64,000 nt of DNA, from positions 16,420 to 80,419 of the forward strand of contig CAYRDX010000011.1 in NCBI GenBank assembly GCA_964423205.1. Reading direction: 5' to 3'. Within the stretch, counting starts at the first letter, position 1. Every line of letters starts with the position of its first letter. This DNA comes from UBA6168 sp964423205 (GTDB lineage Bacteria > Bacteroidota > Bacteroidia > Chitinophagales > Saprospiraceae). Positions 26,931 to 35,656 of the stretch are shown in pieces. A model generated the notes under the pieces. It was not told the origin of the DNA, made no database searches, and was given only the letters and a program-made list of their open reading frames with translations. The translations under genes and the position numbers were made by a program.

Positions 26931-28728
26931 CTCCTACATCCTTGTACCCCGCTTTAGCCAATACAGCTGCTCCATACGACACCACAAACTGCGACTGCTC
27001 CAAAATCTGCACTTCAACTCCTAATTGTTCTTTCAAAATTGTCCTCAGATATGGGTGGTAGGCAATCACACCTCCAATCATATAAAATGGCAATTCGGGG
27101 CGTATGCGCATTTTCGCAATCCGCTGTGCAATAGAGAGATATATGCCCTTGGCAATGTTGTCCATGGATGCTCCGTCGAGCATCCATTTCATGATTTCGG
27201 TTTTGGCGAAAACAGTACAGAAACTGTTCAACTCCTTGTCGTTTGCAGACTGACGTGCCAAGGTGCTCATCTCTTTAATTTCAATTCCCGCCCGTTCCGC
27301 AATCTCCACAAGGAAAGCCCCGGTGCCTGCGGCACATTTGTCGTTAAGATAGAAATTCTCTACCCTACCTGATACATCACAGTGTATGATTTTTATGTCT
27401 TCGCCTCCGAGGTCGAGAATATTTTTTGCCCCATGGTAAAACTCATTTACCCCTATAGCGGCACAGTTGATTTCGGTTTTGATGATATCGGAATCGGGGA
27501 AGGTTTTTCGGCCATAACCGGTTGCACAGGTGTATTTTACAGGAAACTCGCCGGTTATGGCGCTCATCACGTGTTTGATGGCAACTTTATCGCGGTTCAG
27601 CGTAGGTAGAATGTGCCTGAACACGATGTTATTTTCCTGGTCGATAAGTGTGAACTTGGTATAAGAAGAGCCGAGGTCGATGCCGAGAAAACAATCACCG
27701 ACAGCAGGTTTTATAGAAGCATCTGCCAGTTTTTTCTGGCCATTAACCTGTATGCTAAGTTCGGGCATATAGGCCAGCTTGCTTTTGTAGGTCATTGCTT
27801 TCACCATATTGGTGAATGAGAGGTTCAGCGAAGTGCGGATGTAATGCTTCCGCCCATACTCGACGAACTTGCCGTTGAAATGGTCAATTTCAGTCGGCCG
27901 GCCATTCATCAAATCCACTGCCATGGATGGGAAGTGGTTGCCACCGTTGCGCAAATAGCGCATCGACCTGCGCACGAAATCTTCAGGGAAGATGATTTTT
28001 TCGGCTGCCGCAATTTCGATGCATTCCACGATGTTCTGCTCTATGAGTTCGGCAGTGTCCGGAATCGACATGGCTTCTGCCATGGTCAAGCGCCCAATTC
28101 CGCAAATCGGACTAATTGAGGCATTCAAAATGGTTTTTTCCCAACTTCTGCGAATGATTTCAAAAGAGCCGACCGCCTTGGTGGTTAGTTCAACACTGTT
28201 CAACAGATTCGTGATGCCTTCGGCAATATTCACCCTGCTGTCATCCATTGATGCGATGTAGTTGGGAGGTGAGAAGAAGGTCACTTTCACTACATTTGGC
28301 GCATTCAGGTTACCGGCAAAATTGACGATCATCCGCAGAGTGTTTTTCTCCCCAAACACTTTGGCGATGGCATGTTCCGAATCAATCCCGTTCTGTGCAC
28401 AAATCACCGCAAGTTTGCCATCGTTCAAATGCTTGGCGTCTTCTGCCATCGCCGGTGTGTGATAGGTTTTCAGACAGACAAACAGAAGGTCAACCTCACC
28501 GGGTTCCAATTCTTTCACAGAAGTACAAATCCGGTTGAAGTAGCTGTGCTTTTTATACACATTCTCCAGCCGGACACCTTCATTTCGAATCTGATTGATT
28601 TTTATCCGGTCGTTATCACAAATTATCACGTCACAACCAGCTTCTTTAAAAAACACTGCCAGGATAAGCCCGATTGGACCTAATCCTACGACAGCTACAC
28701 GGTGTTTTATCTCTTCTTTTTGCATCAT
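26881..28728 (-). CDS. Fusion: ketopantoate reductase-like dehydrogenase plus BadG/HgdC-type activator ATPase
   Basis: This 615-residue two-domain protein has residues about 9-330 forming a full PanE/ApbA-like reductase: GLGPIG at 15-20, SWEKTILNASISP with a catalytic-type lysine, and FPSMAVDLMNGRPTEIDHFNG. From about residue 345 a complete activator ATPase follows. It starts with GIDLGSSYTK (G349-D351), has the cluster cysteines C465 in KCAAGTGAF and C504 in FCTVFAKTE, and ends near AAVLAKAGY. Such ATPases inject electrons into 2-hydroxyacyl-CoA dehydratases or benzoyl-CoA reductases. The gene overlaps the upstream BcrB/HgdB-like gene by 4 bases. The last 15 or so residues are encoded by a family B repeat. 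The substrate of the reductase domain is unknown. Confidence 0.88.
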   Translation of the reverse strand: MMQKEEIKHRVAVVGLGPIGLILAVFFKEAGCDVIICDNDRIKINQIRNEGVRLENVYKKHSYFNRICTSVKELEPGEVDLLFVCLKTYHTPAMAEDAKHLNDGKLAVICAQNGIDSEHAIAKVFGEKNTLRMIVNFAGNLNAPNVVKVTFFSPPNYIASMDDSRVNIAEGITNLLNSVELTTKAVGSFEIIRRSWEKTILNASISPICGIGRLTMAEAMSIPDTAELIEQNIVECIEIAAAEKIIFPEDFVRRSMRYLRNGGNHFPSMAVDLMNGRPTEIDHFNGKFVEYGRKHYIRTSLNLSFTNMVKAMTYKSKLAYMPELSIQVNGQKKLADASIKPAVGDCFLGIDLGSSYTKFTLIDQENNIVFRHILPTLNRDKVAIKHVMSAITGEFPVKYTCATGYGRKTFPDSDIIKTEINCAAIGVNEFYHGAKNILDLGGEDIKIIHCDVSGRVENFYLNDKCAAGTGAFLVEIAERAGIEIKEMSTLARQSANDKELNSFCTVFAKTEIMKWMLDGASMDNIAKGIYLSIAQRIAKMRIRPELPFYMIGGVIAYHPYLRTILKEQLGVEVQILEQSQFVVSYGAAVLAKAGYKDVGVFYHGDTESTKNHREP

Positions 28729-29954
28729 GCTCTTATTTTCAAACTCTCAATTTGCTCAATGAATGTCTCAATTTTGGTAACGCTTTGCCCTTCGCTGAAA
28801 AATCGCAGGTCGTTGAGGTCGCCTTCCACAACCAGATATGGGATGCCGGTTTCTTCCTTTAGCCTGAGAGGTAGTCCAAATTTGGCATTGGAATTATTAA
28901 AACAGGTTTTGGAATCATGGAAGATGATGCCATCACAGCGGTATTCTTCCAGCCAGTTCTTCAGCATCTTCATTTTGGCTTTTTCGCTCCGGTTGATAAA
29001 AATCTGTGTGTAGGCCAAAGCGGAAGATTCAAAGGGGTTGGTTTCATCAAAATCCTCAAAAATCCAGCTGTTACAATAGGTAGAGGCCACCACTGACGTA
29101 TTGTTTTGTTTAAAGAGGTCAGAGAGCATCCTCAGCTTTCCCCAGATTGGCATGCCATCCCAAAACAGGCGGCAAGTCTCCTTCTCTACCTGTCCGATTC
29201 CCAATCGTACATTTTCTTCCAATTCTTTCAAGAGCTTTTCGTAATAAACCAAAGCCCGTTCATCACCCCTCATCACGACTATGGGTCCCATGTGAATGGT
29301 GCCGTCAAAAAAGTTGAGAGGGGCAGGACTGGCTTTTGCAGTTTTCAGGACTTTTTGCCAAAGGTCGCTGGCTTTTTTGCTCAATCCTATGGTTTCCCTG
29401 AACCTGTCGATGTCGAATTTCCGGCCGCTGGCTTTTTCCAATATTGGCAGTATGGCTTTGTGCTGCGCAACCACCAGCTGGATTTCATCTTTGGTAACTT
29501 CATCCAAATGCCGGGGTGGGTGGATACCGGCAATCGGGCATTGGTATTCTTTTGCATAAAAATGAAACCAGTCTTCCACTTCACGGCATTGATTAGTATT
29601 GTAAACAATTAAATCGGGCTGGGGCATGGCTTCCAAACCGTATTGTTTGGTCATGGGGGTTTTGCCTTTCAGATAGGAGCCAATATCGCTGGTGGTATAG
29701 GAACACACATGATTGGAAAAACCCAGCTTTCCGGCTGCGGGTATGAAATCTGTAGCGGTGCGGGAAGCCCCGAGCAGCGCCCCATGATTTTCAGGGAAAT
29801 ACACCTCAAATCCAAAACTCCGCAACAGCTCCGCCGGCCCTACACTTGTGCACCAGGCCACTTTATTTTCCGCCTTCTGAAAGGACTGGAAATAGTCAGT
29901 CATCACTTTTTTCAGAAGGTCGGTGGAGCTGATATAGTATTTAGAATCTGTCAT
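28725..29954 (-). CDS. Extra BcrB/BcrC/HgdB-like subunit, partner of the fusion protein
   Basis: This 409-residue member of the 2-hydroxyacyl-CoA dehydratase subunit D family is distinct from the operon's own BcrB and BcrC. Cysteines placed as in cluster-binding subunits are visible in KVAWCTSVG, NHVCSYTTSD, NTNQCREVE, ASTYCNSW and HDSKTCFNN. Known systems use two different subunits or, in the double-cubane cluster proteins, a homodimer. Only one such gene accompanies this activator, which favours a homodimer. It shares a 4-base overlap with the fusion gene, indicating tight coupling. The substrate is unknown. Confidence 0.82.
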   Translation of the reverse strand: MTDSKYYISSTDLLKKVMTDYFQSFQKAENKVAWCTSVGPAELLRSFGFEVYFPENHGALLGASRTATDFIPAAGKLGFSNHVCSYTTSDIGSYLKGKTPMTKQYGLEAMPQPDLIVYNTNQCREVEDWFHFYAKEYQCPIAGIHPPRHLDEVTKDEIQLVVAQHKAILPILEKASGRKFDIDRFRETIGLSKKASDLWQKVLKTAKASPAPLNFFDGTIHMGPIVVMRGDERALVYYEKLLKELEENVRLGIGQVEKETCRLFWDGMPIWGKLRMLSDLFKQNNTSVVASTYCNSWIFEDFDETNPFESSALAYTQIFINRSEKAKMKMLKNWLEEYRCDGIIFHDSKTCFNNSNAKFGLPLRLKEETGIPYLVVEGDLNDLRFFSEGQSVTKIETFIEQIESLKIRA

Positions 29955-29967
29955 TAATTAACGGGGG

Positions 29968-30024
29968 GTTCTTTTGATTTAAGATTTAAGATTATCACGA
30001 AAAGGGATAATCTTAAATCAAAAC
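29968..30024. repeat. Family C inverted repeat between the ligase and HgdB-like genes
   Basis: TTTGATTTAAGATTTAAGATT and AATCTTAAATCAAAAC are complementary arms around a degraded core (ATCACGAAAAGGGAT). The gap consists mainly of this stem-loop. Confidence 0.75.
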
Positions 30025-30048
30025 AACACCTTGGCCAATTCCCCTTAC

Positions 30049-31764
30049 TTACACATGAATAACATATACCTCCTCCTTCACCTCATTATGCGCACCGTAG
30101 AGATTCTCCAAATGCGCTTTATACACTTTCATTACGTTTTTCGGAGCAAGCTTCATGGAAGGCGTAAGTGTGCTCTTTTCAATACTCAACTCATCGTCAA
30201 CAACCGCGGCCGCTCTGATTTTTGCAAACTTTTGTCCGGCACCCAAATTAGCCTGTTTTAAACAACCCTGTAAACATCGGCCTAATTCCTCCAGATTTCG
30301 CGGACAAAAACACCCTTCAAAAGGTGATATTTCAAAGTCCGGTGAATCGAGCAGCTTCTTGTTTGGGAAAATCAGTGCCACAGGGTATTCTTTCCCACCA
30401 CCTTCCACTAAGGCAAACGAGATGTAATGGCACTTGTTCTGAATCAGGGCCTCCATTTCGGTGGGTATTACTTTTTCACCATTCGACAATTTGAAAATGC
30501 GGTCTTTTCGTGAAATCAACTTTAGTCCAGTATCTGTGAACGCACCCACATCACCTGTTCTGAACCAACCATCGGCGGTGAAAATGTCTTTGTTGGCCTC
30601 CGTATTGTCGTAATACCCCAGCATCACGTTAGGACCCTTCACCAAAATTTCACCCTCATCAGAAAGAGCCAGGCTAACTCCGGGAATCGGTTTTCCTACT
30701 ACGCCGCCCTCCCTTTTCAGATTCGGATCGGTGATGGTGCAGCAGGGAGAAGTTTCCGTGAGTCCCCAACCTTCTATTACAGGAATGTTGCGCTTTTCAA
30801 ATTCTTTGGACAACAATTCCGGAAGAGGTGAGGCCGCCGTGAAAACAAACTTTAGCCCTGTGTGAAAGAAGAGTTGCTCAGCATTTTTGCTTTCCTTGGT
30901 CATGTCCACAAGTGCCTGATACACCTTTGGTACACTGAAAAAAAGTGTGGGTTGCACCATTGACCAGTTTTCGAAAATCACCCTTTCCATTTTGCCAAAA
31001 CTACTCTCCAGAGCCATGGAGGCACCGTTGTACAGACAGGCGAACATCTCGAAAATTCCGCCAAAGCTATGGTGCCAGGGCAGGTAGGACAGGAATCTGT
31101 CCGATGCATCCACATCCCAAAGTTTACTCATTGAGGCTTGCTGCGATAATATGTTACGGTGGGTTAACTGTACGCATTTAGGTGTGCCCATGGTACCGGA
31201 GGTGTACATATTCAGGCAGATGTCATCAGGCGAAGCATCGTATTTAAGTTCTCCGGGTTCTGATTCCGTTGTCAATAAATCTGCGAAATGTTGTACTCTG
31301 CTGAGGTGTTTACTGGCCTCTGGCTCCGTTTTTTCCAAAACATAAATTCGCTTCACGGAATCGTTATCGCTCAATTCTGCCAATTGGCGCTCGCCACCGG
31401 CAGCTACATAAGTGGCACCAGAATGACTGATGAGCAACTCGGCAGTCTCTTTTTTGAAACCTGCAAAAATGGGCACTACTATCCCGCCTGAGGCCATGAT
31501 AGCCATTTCCAATTGCAGCATCTCAGGTGAGTTGGTGGAGAAAAGCACCATTTTATCGCCCGCCTCAAAACCGTAGTTCCGGAGATTACTGGCGATGGTT
31601 TGCACATTGGTGAAAAACTCACCCCATGAGAGATAGTAATAAGAGTCGCCATCCCTGTGGCCAATCATAGTATGGTGTGGACTTCGACTGGCATTATCCC
31701 TCAACATGACTGCGATATTGGGAGGAAAATGCCCCAGTATTTTTTCTGAATGGAGTACCTGCAT
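30049..31764 (-). CDS. AMP-forming acyl-CoA ligase
   Basis: Start ATG 31764 (MQVLHSEKILGHF) gives 571 residues; the frame back to 31875 is repeat-like. It has the adenylation motifs YTSGTMGTPK (187-196), WGLTETSP, GWFRTGDVG and KDRIFKLSNGEKV. The overall pattern is closer to long-chain acyl-CoA synthetases than to typical benzoate-CoA ligases. After the P-loop lysine comes C instead of the usual G. In this operon it could activate benzoate, another aryl acid, or a hydroxy acid for the HgdB-like module. Which one is not decidable here. Confidence 0.85.
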   Translation of the reverse strand: MQVLHSEKILGHFPPNIAVMLRDNASRSPHHTMIGHRDGDSYYYLSWGEFFTNVQTIASNLRNYGFEAGDKMVLFSTNSPEMLQLEMAIMASGGIVVPIFAGFKKETAELLISHSGATYVAAGGERQLAELSDNDSVKRIYVLEKTEPEASKHLSRVQHFADLLTTESEPGELKYDASPDDICLNMYTSGTMGTPKCVQLTHRNILSQQASMSKLWDVDASDRFLSYLPWHHSFGGIFEMFACLYNGASMALESSFGKMERVIFENWSMVQPTLFFSVPKVYQALVDMTKESKNAEQLFFHTGLKFVFTAASPLPELLSKEFEKRNIPVIEGWGLTETSPCCTITDPNLKREGGVVGKPIPGVSLALSDEGEILVKGPNVMLGYYDNTEANKDIFTADGWFRTGDVGAFTDTGLKLISRKDRIFKLSNGEKVIPTEMEALIQNKCHYISFALVEGGGKEYPVALIFPNKKLLDSPDFEISPFEGCFCPRNLEELGRCLQGCLKQANLGAGQKFAKIRAAAVVDDELSIEKSTLTPSMKLAPKNVMKVYKAHLENLYGAHNEVKEEVYVIHV

Positions 31765-31801
31765 AATTTCAGATTTATGGTTTGTGTTGGACTCCAGGAT
31801 T

Positions 31802-31842
31802 TGGGTTAGTTGTTTGTTGTTAGTTGTTGGTTGTTGGTTAAC
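31802..31842. repeat. GTTGTTAGTTGTTGG words between bcrD and the ligase gene
   Basis: Tandem TTGTTAGTTGTTGGTTGTTGG words resemble the CTGTTGGCTGTTGG part of family A. They lengthen the ligase frame upstream of its real start. Confidence 0.5.
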
Positions 31843-31867
31843 ATGCATCGATTGACCGAAATCACAA

Positions 31868-32716
31868 TCAAACAATCGCCATATTTTCTTTTTTCAGTTT
31901 GCGGTAGCGATAGGCACCCCAAAGTGCCGCACCTATTGCGCCAGCATAAATGGAATCGGGATGCGTCTGCAAATCAAAACCCTTATTGGTCTCTACCAGC
32001 CTTTCTTCCAGCGCCTGTACCAGTCCTGCATTCAAAGCCAATCCGCCTGTAAGTGCAATGGGAGAATCCGCCTTCAATGAAGAAAGAAGAGCCACTATGC
32101 GCCCTGCGATTGACAAGTGAATCCCTTTGATGATGTTGGGGGTGGTGATTCCCCTCGATACCATATTTATCACGTCGGTCTCCGCCAATACCGCACAAAT
32201 ACCCGATGGAACCTCTGGTTTATCTGCACTGATGGAAACCTTTCCCACCTCGCTGATAGCGAGACCGAGATACCGGGAGATGTTTTCGACGAACTGGCCA
32301 GAACCAGAAGCGCACTGACCCGTCATTTTGTAATCCAATACCCGGGCATGCTCGTTGATTTTCACAGCCCGGACATACAATGCCCCCATGTCCACGACGG
32401 TTTGCGCTTCGGGGATAAGGTATTTCGCTCCCCGGGCATGGGTGGTCATGCTGTAAAAATGTCCCTTTTTACGGGTCACCATTTCACCCTCTCCGGTGGA
32501 AGCGAGGTAGGCGAGTTCGGGATAAGTCAGGCCCACCTTCTCAAGGATATAAGACACTAACTCATCGGCCACCTGTGCGGGGTTCCTCTTTCTGATTTTT
32601 TCCGTTTGCTTTTCCAAAATCACAGAAGCTTTCCCGTCAGCGGAATGTTCCATAACGACAGCTTTCACATAACTGCCGCCGACATCGACTCCCATGGTGT
32701 GTATTGAGTGCTCCAT
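31868..32716 (-). CDS. bcrD: Benzoyl-CoA reductase, ATPase subunit D
   Basis: This 282-residue ASKHA-fold ATPase has GVDVGGSYVKAVV at the N terminus, VVDMGALYVRAVKI, and the cluster cysteine motif GQCASGSGQFVENI. SGICAVLAETD and ALTGGLALNAG follow. With BcrA it forms the ATP-hydrolysing module, joined by a shared [4Fe-4S] cluster, that drives electrons to the BcrBC active site at the cost of two ATP per electron pair. Order bcrC-bcrB-bcrA-bcrD equals the Thauera-type arrangement. Confidence 0.93.
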   Translation of the reverse strand: MEHSIHTMGVDVGGSYVKAVVMEHSADGKASVILEKQTEKIRKRNPAQVADELVSYILEKVGLTYPELAYLASTGEGEMVTRKKGHFYSMTTHARGAKYLIPEAQTVVDMGALYVRAVKINEHARVLDYKMTGQCASGSGQFVENISRYLGLAISEVGKVSISADKPEVPSGICAVLAETDVINMVSRGITTPNIIKGIHLSIAGRIVALLSSLKADSPIALTGGLALNAGLVQALEERLVETNKGFDLQTHPDSIYAGAIGAALWGAYRYRKLKKENMAIV

Positions 32717-32751
32717 TATTAATTTATTTTCAGGACTCCTTTTTATTAAGT

Positions 32752-32906
32752 TAAACAGAGTTTCGCTGAGTGGGCGCGGAGTTTCACAGAGGAGTTTTCG
32801 TCATTAATTAGCATCCTCCCAGGCCCTTCGAACAATTCGAACAATTCAAACAATTCACCCCGAGTACTCGGGGCAAACTACCATCAAACTATTCAAACAA
32901 CCATCA
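32752..32906. repeat. Families G and E in the bcrA-bcrD gap
   Basis: 32752-32799 carries AACAGAGTTTCGCTGAGTGG and related words. 32826-32906 carries AATTCGAACAATTCAAAC words on each side of a perfect CCCCGAGTACTCGGGG palindrome. This separates two genes whose products form one complex. Confidence 0.75.
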
Positions 32907-34286
32907 AACAACTCTCGCCTTAGCACCCGACAACTCCACAGCCACATTCCTCCGTGCGAACATGGCACCACCCAAGGCTCCCATAAAAATAGAATCCGTG
33001 TGGATGTTTATGGTTAAATCCTTTCCGTAATTTTCGTGTACCATTTCACTCACGTATTTCAACATGGCCTGGTTCCTGGCAACTCCACCGGTAAAGGTGA
33101 ATTCATTGCGGACACCTCCCGAACGAGCCAGCAAGGACATGGCCCGCATGACAATGGCCTTGTGCAGGCCGGCCAATATATCCTCCCTTTTCTCGCCAAG
33201 ATTGAGTAACTCCCTTAACTCCGCACCCGCAAATACGGTGCAGGTAGAACAAATATTGACCTCCTTTTCGGCCTCCAGTGCCATGGGACCCAATTCATTC
33301 AGCGAAATATTCAGCTCATCGGCGATATAACCCAGATAGCGCCCACAACCGGCAGCGCAGCGGTCGTTCATGTGAAAGCTGGTCACTAATCCATGTTTAT
33401 CAACCTGTATGGCTTTAGTGTCTTGGCCGCCGATGTCCAGCACTGTTCGGGTATTTGGAAAAACGGCATGGGCACCATAAGCATGGCAAAGTATTTCGGA
33501 ACGGATGCACTCCTTCGGAAAAGGTAAAAGTGCCCGGCCATAACCGGTGCCGACCATGTTGGTGATTTCGATATGGGTGTTGGCAATGTAATCGACATGC
33601 TCTCGGAAGGTTTCAGATACCTGCTTATACAAGCCAGCTTCCTCCACCACTACTTTGTCAGAAATGCCGGTGTACTTTTCTTCCAGCAAGTCCATAGCCT
33701 GGTGCACCAGCTCTTTGAAATCGAATTTCACCAGTTCGTTCTCTACCGGATTGATGCTTTTGTCAAAGAGCATCATGAGTTTCTCAAACCATTCTTTGCC
33801 TTTGGAAACAACTCCCTCATGGTATTTCTCACTTACCACATCGCGGAAAAACTGATTCCTGGAACCCATATCACCCTCCAGGAATTGGCATCGGATTTCC
33901 GGTTCCAGCTTATTCATAATGTCGTCAATTCGGTCAAGAACTTGGTCCCGCTGTGCCCCTTCCATCACCAAACGGGCGGTCTGCCTGAGCTGCAAGTGCA
34001 GTTTTATCAGCCTCCTGAAAAACTGGAGATACTGGAAAGCTGCTTCGATGTCGTCCACATATTTTTCATAACCCTTGTGGAAGTTCATTTCCGTTTTCAG
34101 CCGACGTTTCAGCAGGGAAAAACGGGCGTTATAAATGGCATCCTGACGGGCGATTTCGGCTGCAACCTCGTAGTTGGCGCGGGTATTCGTGATACCGCGA
34201 CCGATGATTTCATCCTGCTCGTTGATGATGACAGCTTTCGACGTCGTCGAGCCAAGATCCACTCCTAAATAATAGTTCTGTTTCAT
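32904..34286 (-). CDS. bcrA: Benzoyl-CoA reductase, ATPase subunit A
   Basis: This 460-residue protein has GVDLGSTTSKAVI near the N terminus. A helical insertion (about residues 45-215) typical of the BcrA/BadF side follows. Then come VLDIGGQDTKAIQV, RCAAGCGRYLGYI and CSTCTVFAGAELREL with the cluster cysteines, and FTGGVARN. It pairs with BcrD as the electron-activating ATPase. The gene begins 7 bases after bcrB ends. Confidence 0.95.
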   Translation of the reverse strand: MKQNYYLGVDLGSTTSKAVIINEQDEIIGRGITNTRANYEVAAEIARQDAIYNARFSLLKRRLKTEMNFHKGYEKYVDDIEAAFQYLQFFRRLIKLHLQLRQTARLVMEGAQRDQVLDRIDDIMNKLEPEIRCQFLEGDMGSRNQFFRDVVSEKYHEGVVSKGKEWFEKLMMLFDKSINPVENELVKFDFKELVHQAMDLLEEKYTGISDKVVVEEAGLYKQVSETFREHVDYIANTHIEITNMVGTGYGRALLPFPKECIRSEILCHAYGAHAVFPNTRTVLDIGGQDTKAIQVDKHGLVTSFHMNDRCAAGCGRYLGYIADELNISLNELGPMALEAEKEVNICSTCTVFAGAELRELLNLGEKREDILAGLHKAIVMRAMSLLARSGGVRNEFTFTGGVARNQAMLKYVSEMVHENYGKDLTINIHTDSIFMGALGGAMFARRNVAVELSGAKARVV

Positions 34287-34293
34287 GCCATCA

Positions 34294-35586
34294 TCAATTT
34301 GGTGAGCTGATCATTTTGCGCTGTTCCAGCATTTGGAAGAAGGAGTCCAGCCGGTTTTTGATATTGGAATAGGAAAAATAGCGCGGGTCAACGAGGTCGG
34401 ATTCGATAAAGCCTACCGGAATGTCCAGCTTGTTTTCCAGTTCCCGCATCATGAGCAATTGACCGGCTGAGAAAGAATTGCAGCTTTTAATGGAATTGAC
34501 CAAAAAGCCATCTGCATGGTATTCTTCAATGCATTTTGCCAGCAAATCGATGCGCTGTGGCAGGTTGAGGTTGGTGTAACAATTCATGCAGTACACTGCC
34601 AGGCTTTCCAAGGGTTTGTCCGGGTCGTGCCTGAAGCCATAATCGTACACTCCACCCACTTTTGTATATGATGATGCCACTACAACAGCACCCATGTCGT
34701 AAAAGAGTTTCCAAAACTGCCGGAAATGGGTCCAGTTTGGGGGGCCTTCCACCACGAGACGAAATCGCTCCTCTGTCATTTCCCCTTCCGGCGTAACAGG
34801 ACCGAGTCCTTTGGCTACCCGCTCCTCCACTTCTCTGAGCAGTGTTTCATAATAAGTCACGGCTTCCAAAGAGCCACGGAAACCCGCATTGATGGGGCCG
34901 ATGTAATACACACCGGCAAAATAGGCATCAATGGGGGAAGGCCTGTTGCGAGTGGTATCGAAAATCTGCTGTATGAGGCTTCCGGTTTTCTGGGAATTGA
35001 CCAGTATCTGCTTCATTTTGGCCTCATCGTACTTCATACCTGATACTTTTTCCATTTTAGGAATGACCTCCTCCTCCAACTGCCGCACCATGTAATCAAT
35101 CATCTCCTGAGTCACCTGGCCATTCTCCTGATAAGGTGTATGCAACATGGCCACTTCGGCATTGGGGTAAAGGCGGTTCAGGTTTTCGAACCATTTCATA
35201 AAAGTGAAACAGCCGGTATAACTCAGCAGCAACAGGTCAGGGTCGGGCAACTTCTGACCAGTAGGGCCGATGTTGCCGTTGAGCAGCATGCCTATGTCGC
35301 ATTTTACATAAGTACAGACGTCCTCGGAGAAGCCTATTTTCTCAGCATCGCGAATGTAATCGCCGGAGCGCTTGCGCATGCCCGATTGAAGGGCATTAAT
35401 TTCTGGATACACCGGCACCATATCGAATGCAAGGATGAGCTCCGAAATATTGCCGGGCACGAAAGTGTACACCACTTTCTTTCCCTTTTCCCGGGCAGTG
35501 GTGAGGTCGTCAAACTGCCTCGCTATCATCTCCTTTTGCAGGAGCATGCTTTGTTCCTTTACTACTTCTTTTGTGGCGTTGGACAT
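34294..35586 (-). CDS. bcrB: Benzoyl-CoA reductase, catalytic subunit B
   Basis: This 430-residue protein of the dehydratase subunit D family has cysteines in EDVCTYVKCDIG and SYTGCFTFMKWFENL. Further cysteines lie in VYCMNCYTN and NSIKSCNSFSAGQ. These match class I BcrB/BadE and indicate bound iron-sulfur clusters. With BcrC it holds the site where the aromatic ring is reduced to the 1,5-dienoyl-CoA. It is followed at once by bcrA. Confidence 0.95.
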   Translation of the reverse strand: MSNATKEVVKEQSMLLQKEMIARQFDDLTTAREKGKKVVYTFVPGNISELILAFDMVPVYPEINALQSGMRKRSGDYIRDAEKIGFSEDVCTYVKCDIGMLLNGNIGPTGQKLPDPDLLLLSYTGCFTFMKWFENLNRLYPNAEVAMLHTPYQENGQVTQEMIDYMVRQLEEEVIPKMEKVSGMKYDEAKMKQILVNSQKTGSLIQQIFDTTRNRPSPIDAYFAGVYYIGPINAGFRGSLEAVTYYETLLREVEERVAKGLGPVTPEGEMTEERFRLVVEGPPNWTHFRQFWKLFYDMGAVVVASSYTKVGGVYDYGFRHDPDKPLESLAVYCMNCYTNLNLPQRIDLLAKCIEEYHADGFLVNSIKSCNSFSAGQLLMMRELENKLDIPVGFIESDLVDPRYFSYSNIKNRLDSFFQMLEQRKMISSPN

Positions 35587-35616
35587 TAGTTATATTTTTT
35601 TGCCAACTGAAAGGTA

Positions 35617-35647
35617 GTGAGGGTGTGACTCCAAGTCACGCCCTCAC
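35617..35647. repeat. Strong hairpin between bcrC and bcrB
   Basis: GTGAGGGTGTGACT pairs with AGTCACGCCCTCAC across a three-base loop, one G-T type mismatch. It lies in the 70-base gap between two subunit genes of one complex. It has a T run on the plus side only, so for the minus-strand operon it is more likely an RNA stability or processing element than a terminator. Confidence 0.75.
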
Positions 35648-35656
35648 TTTTCGCTT

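Noticed and set aside
26839..27024. 61-codon plus-strand frame
   Set aside because: It consists of reversed family B units and the antisense of the fusion gene.
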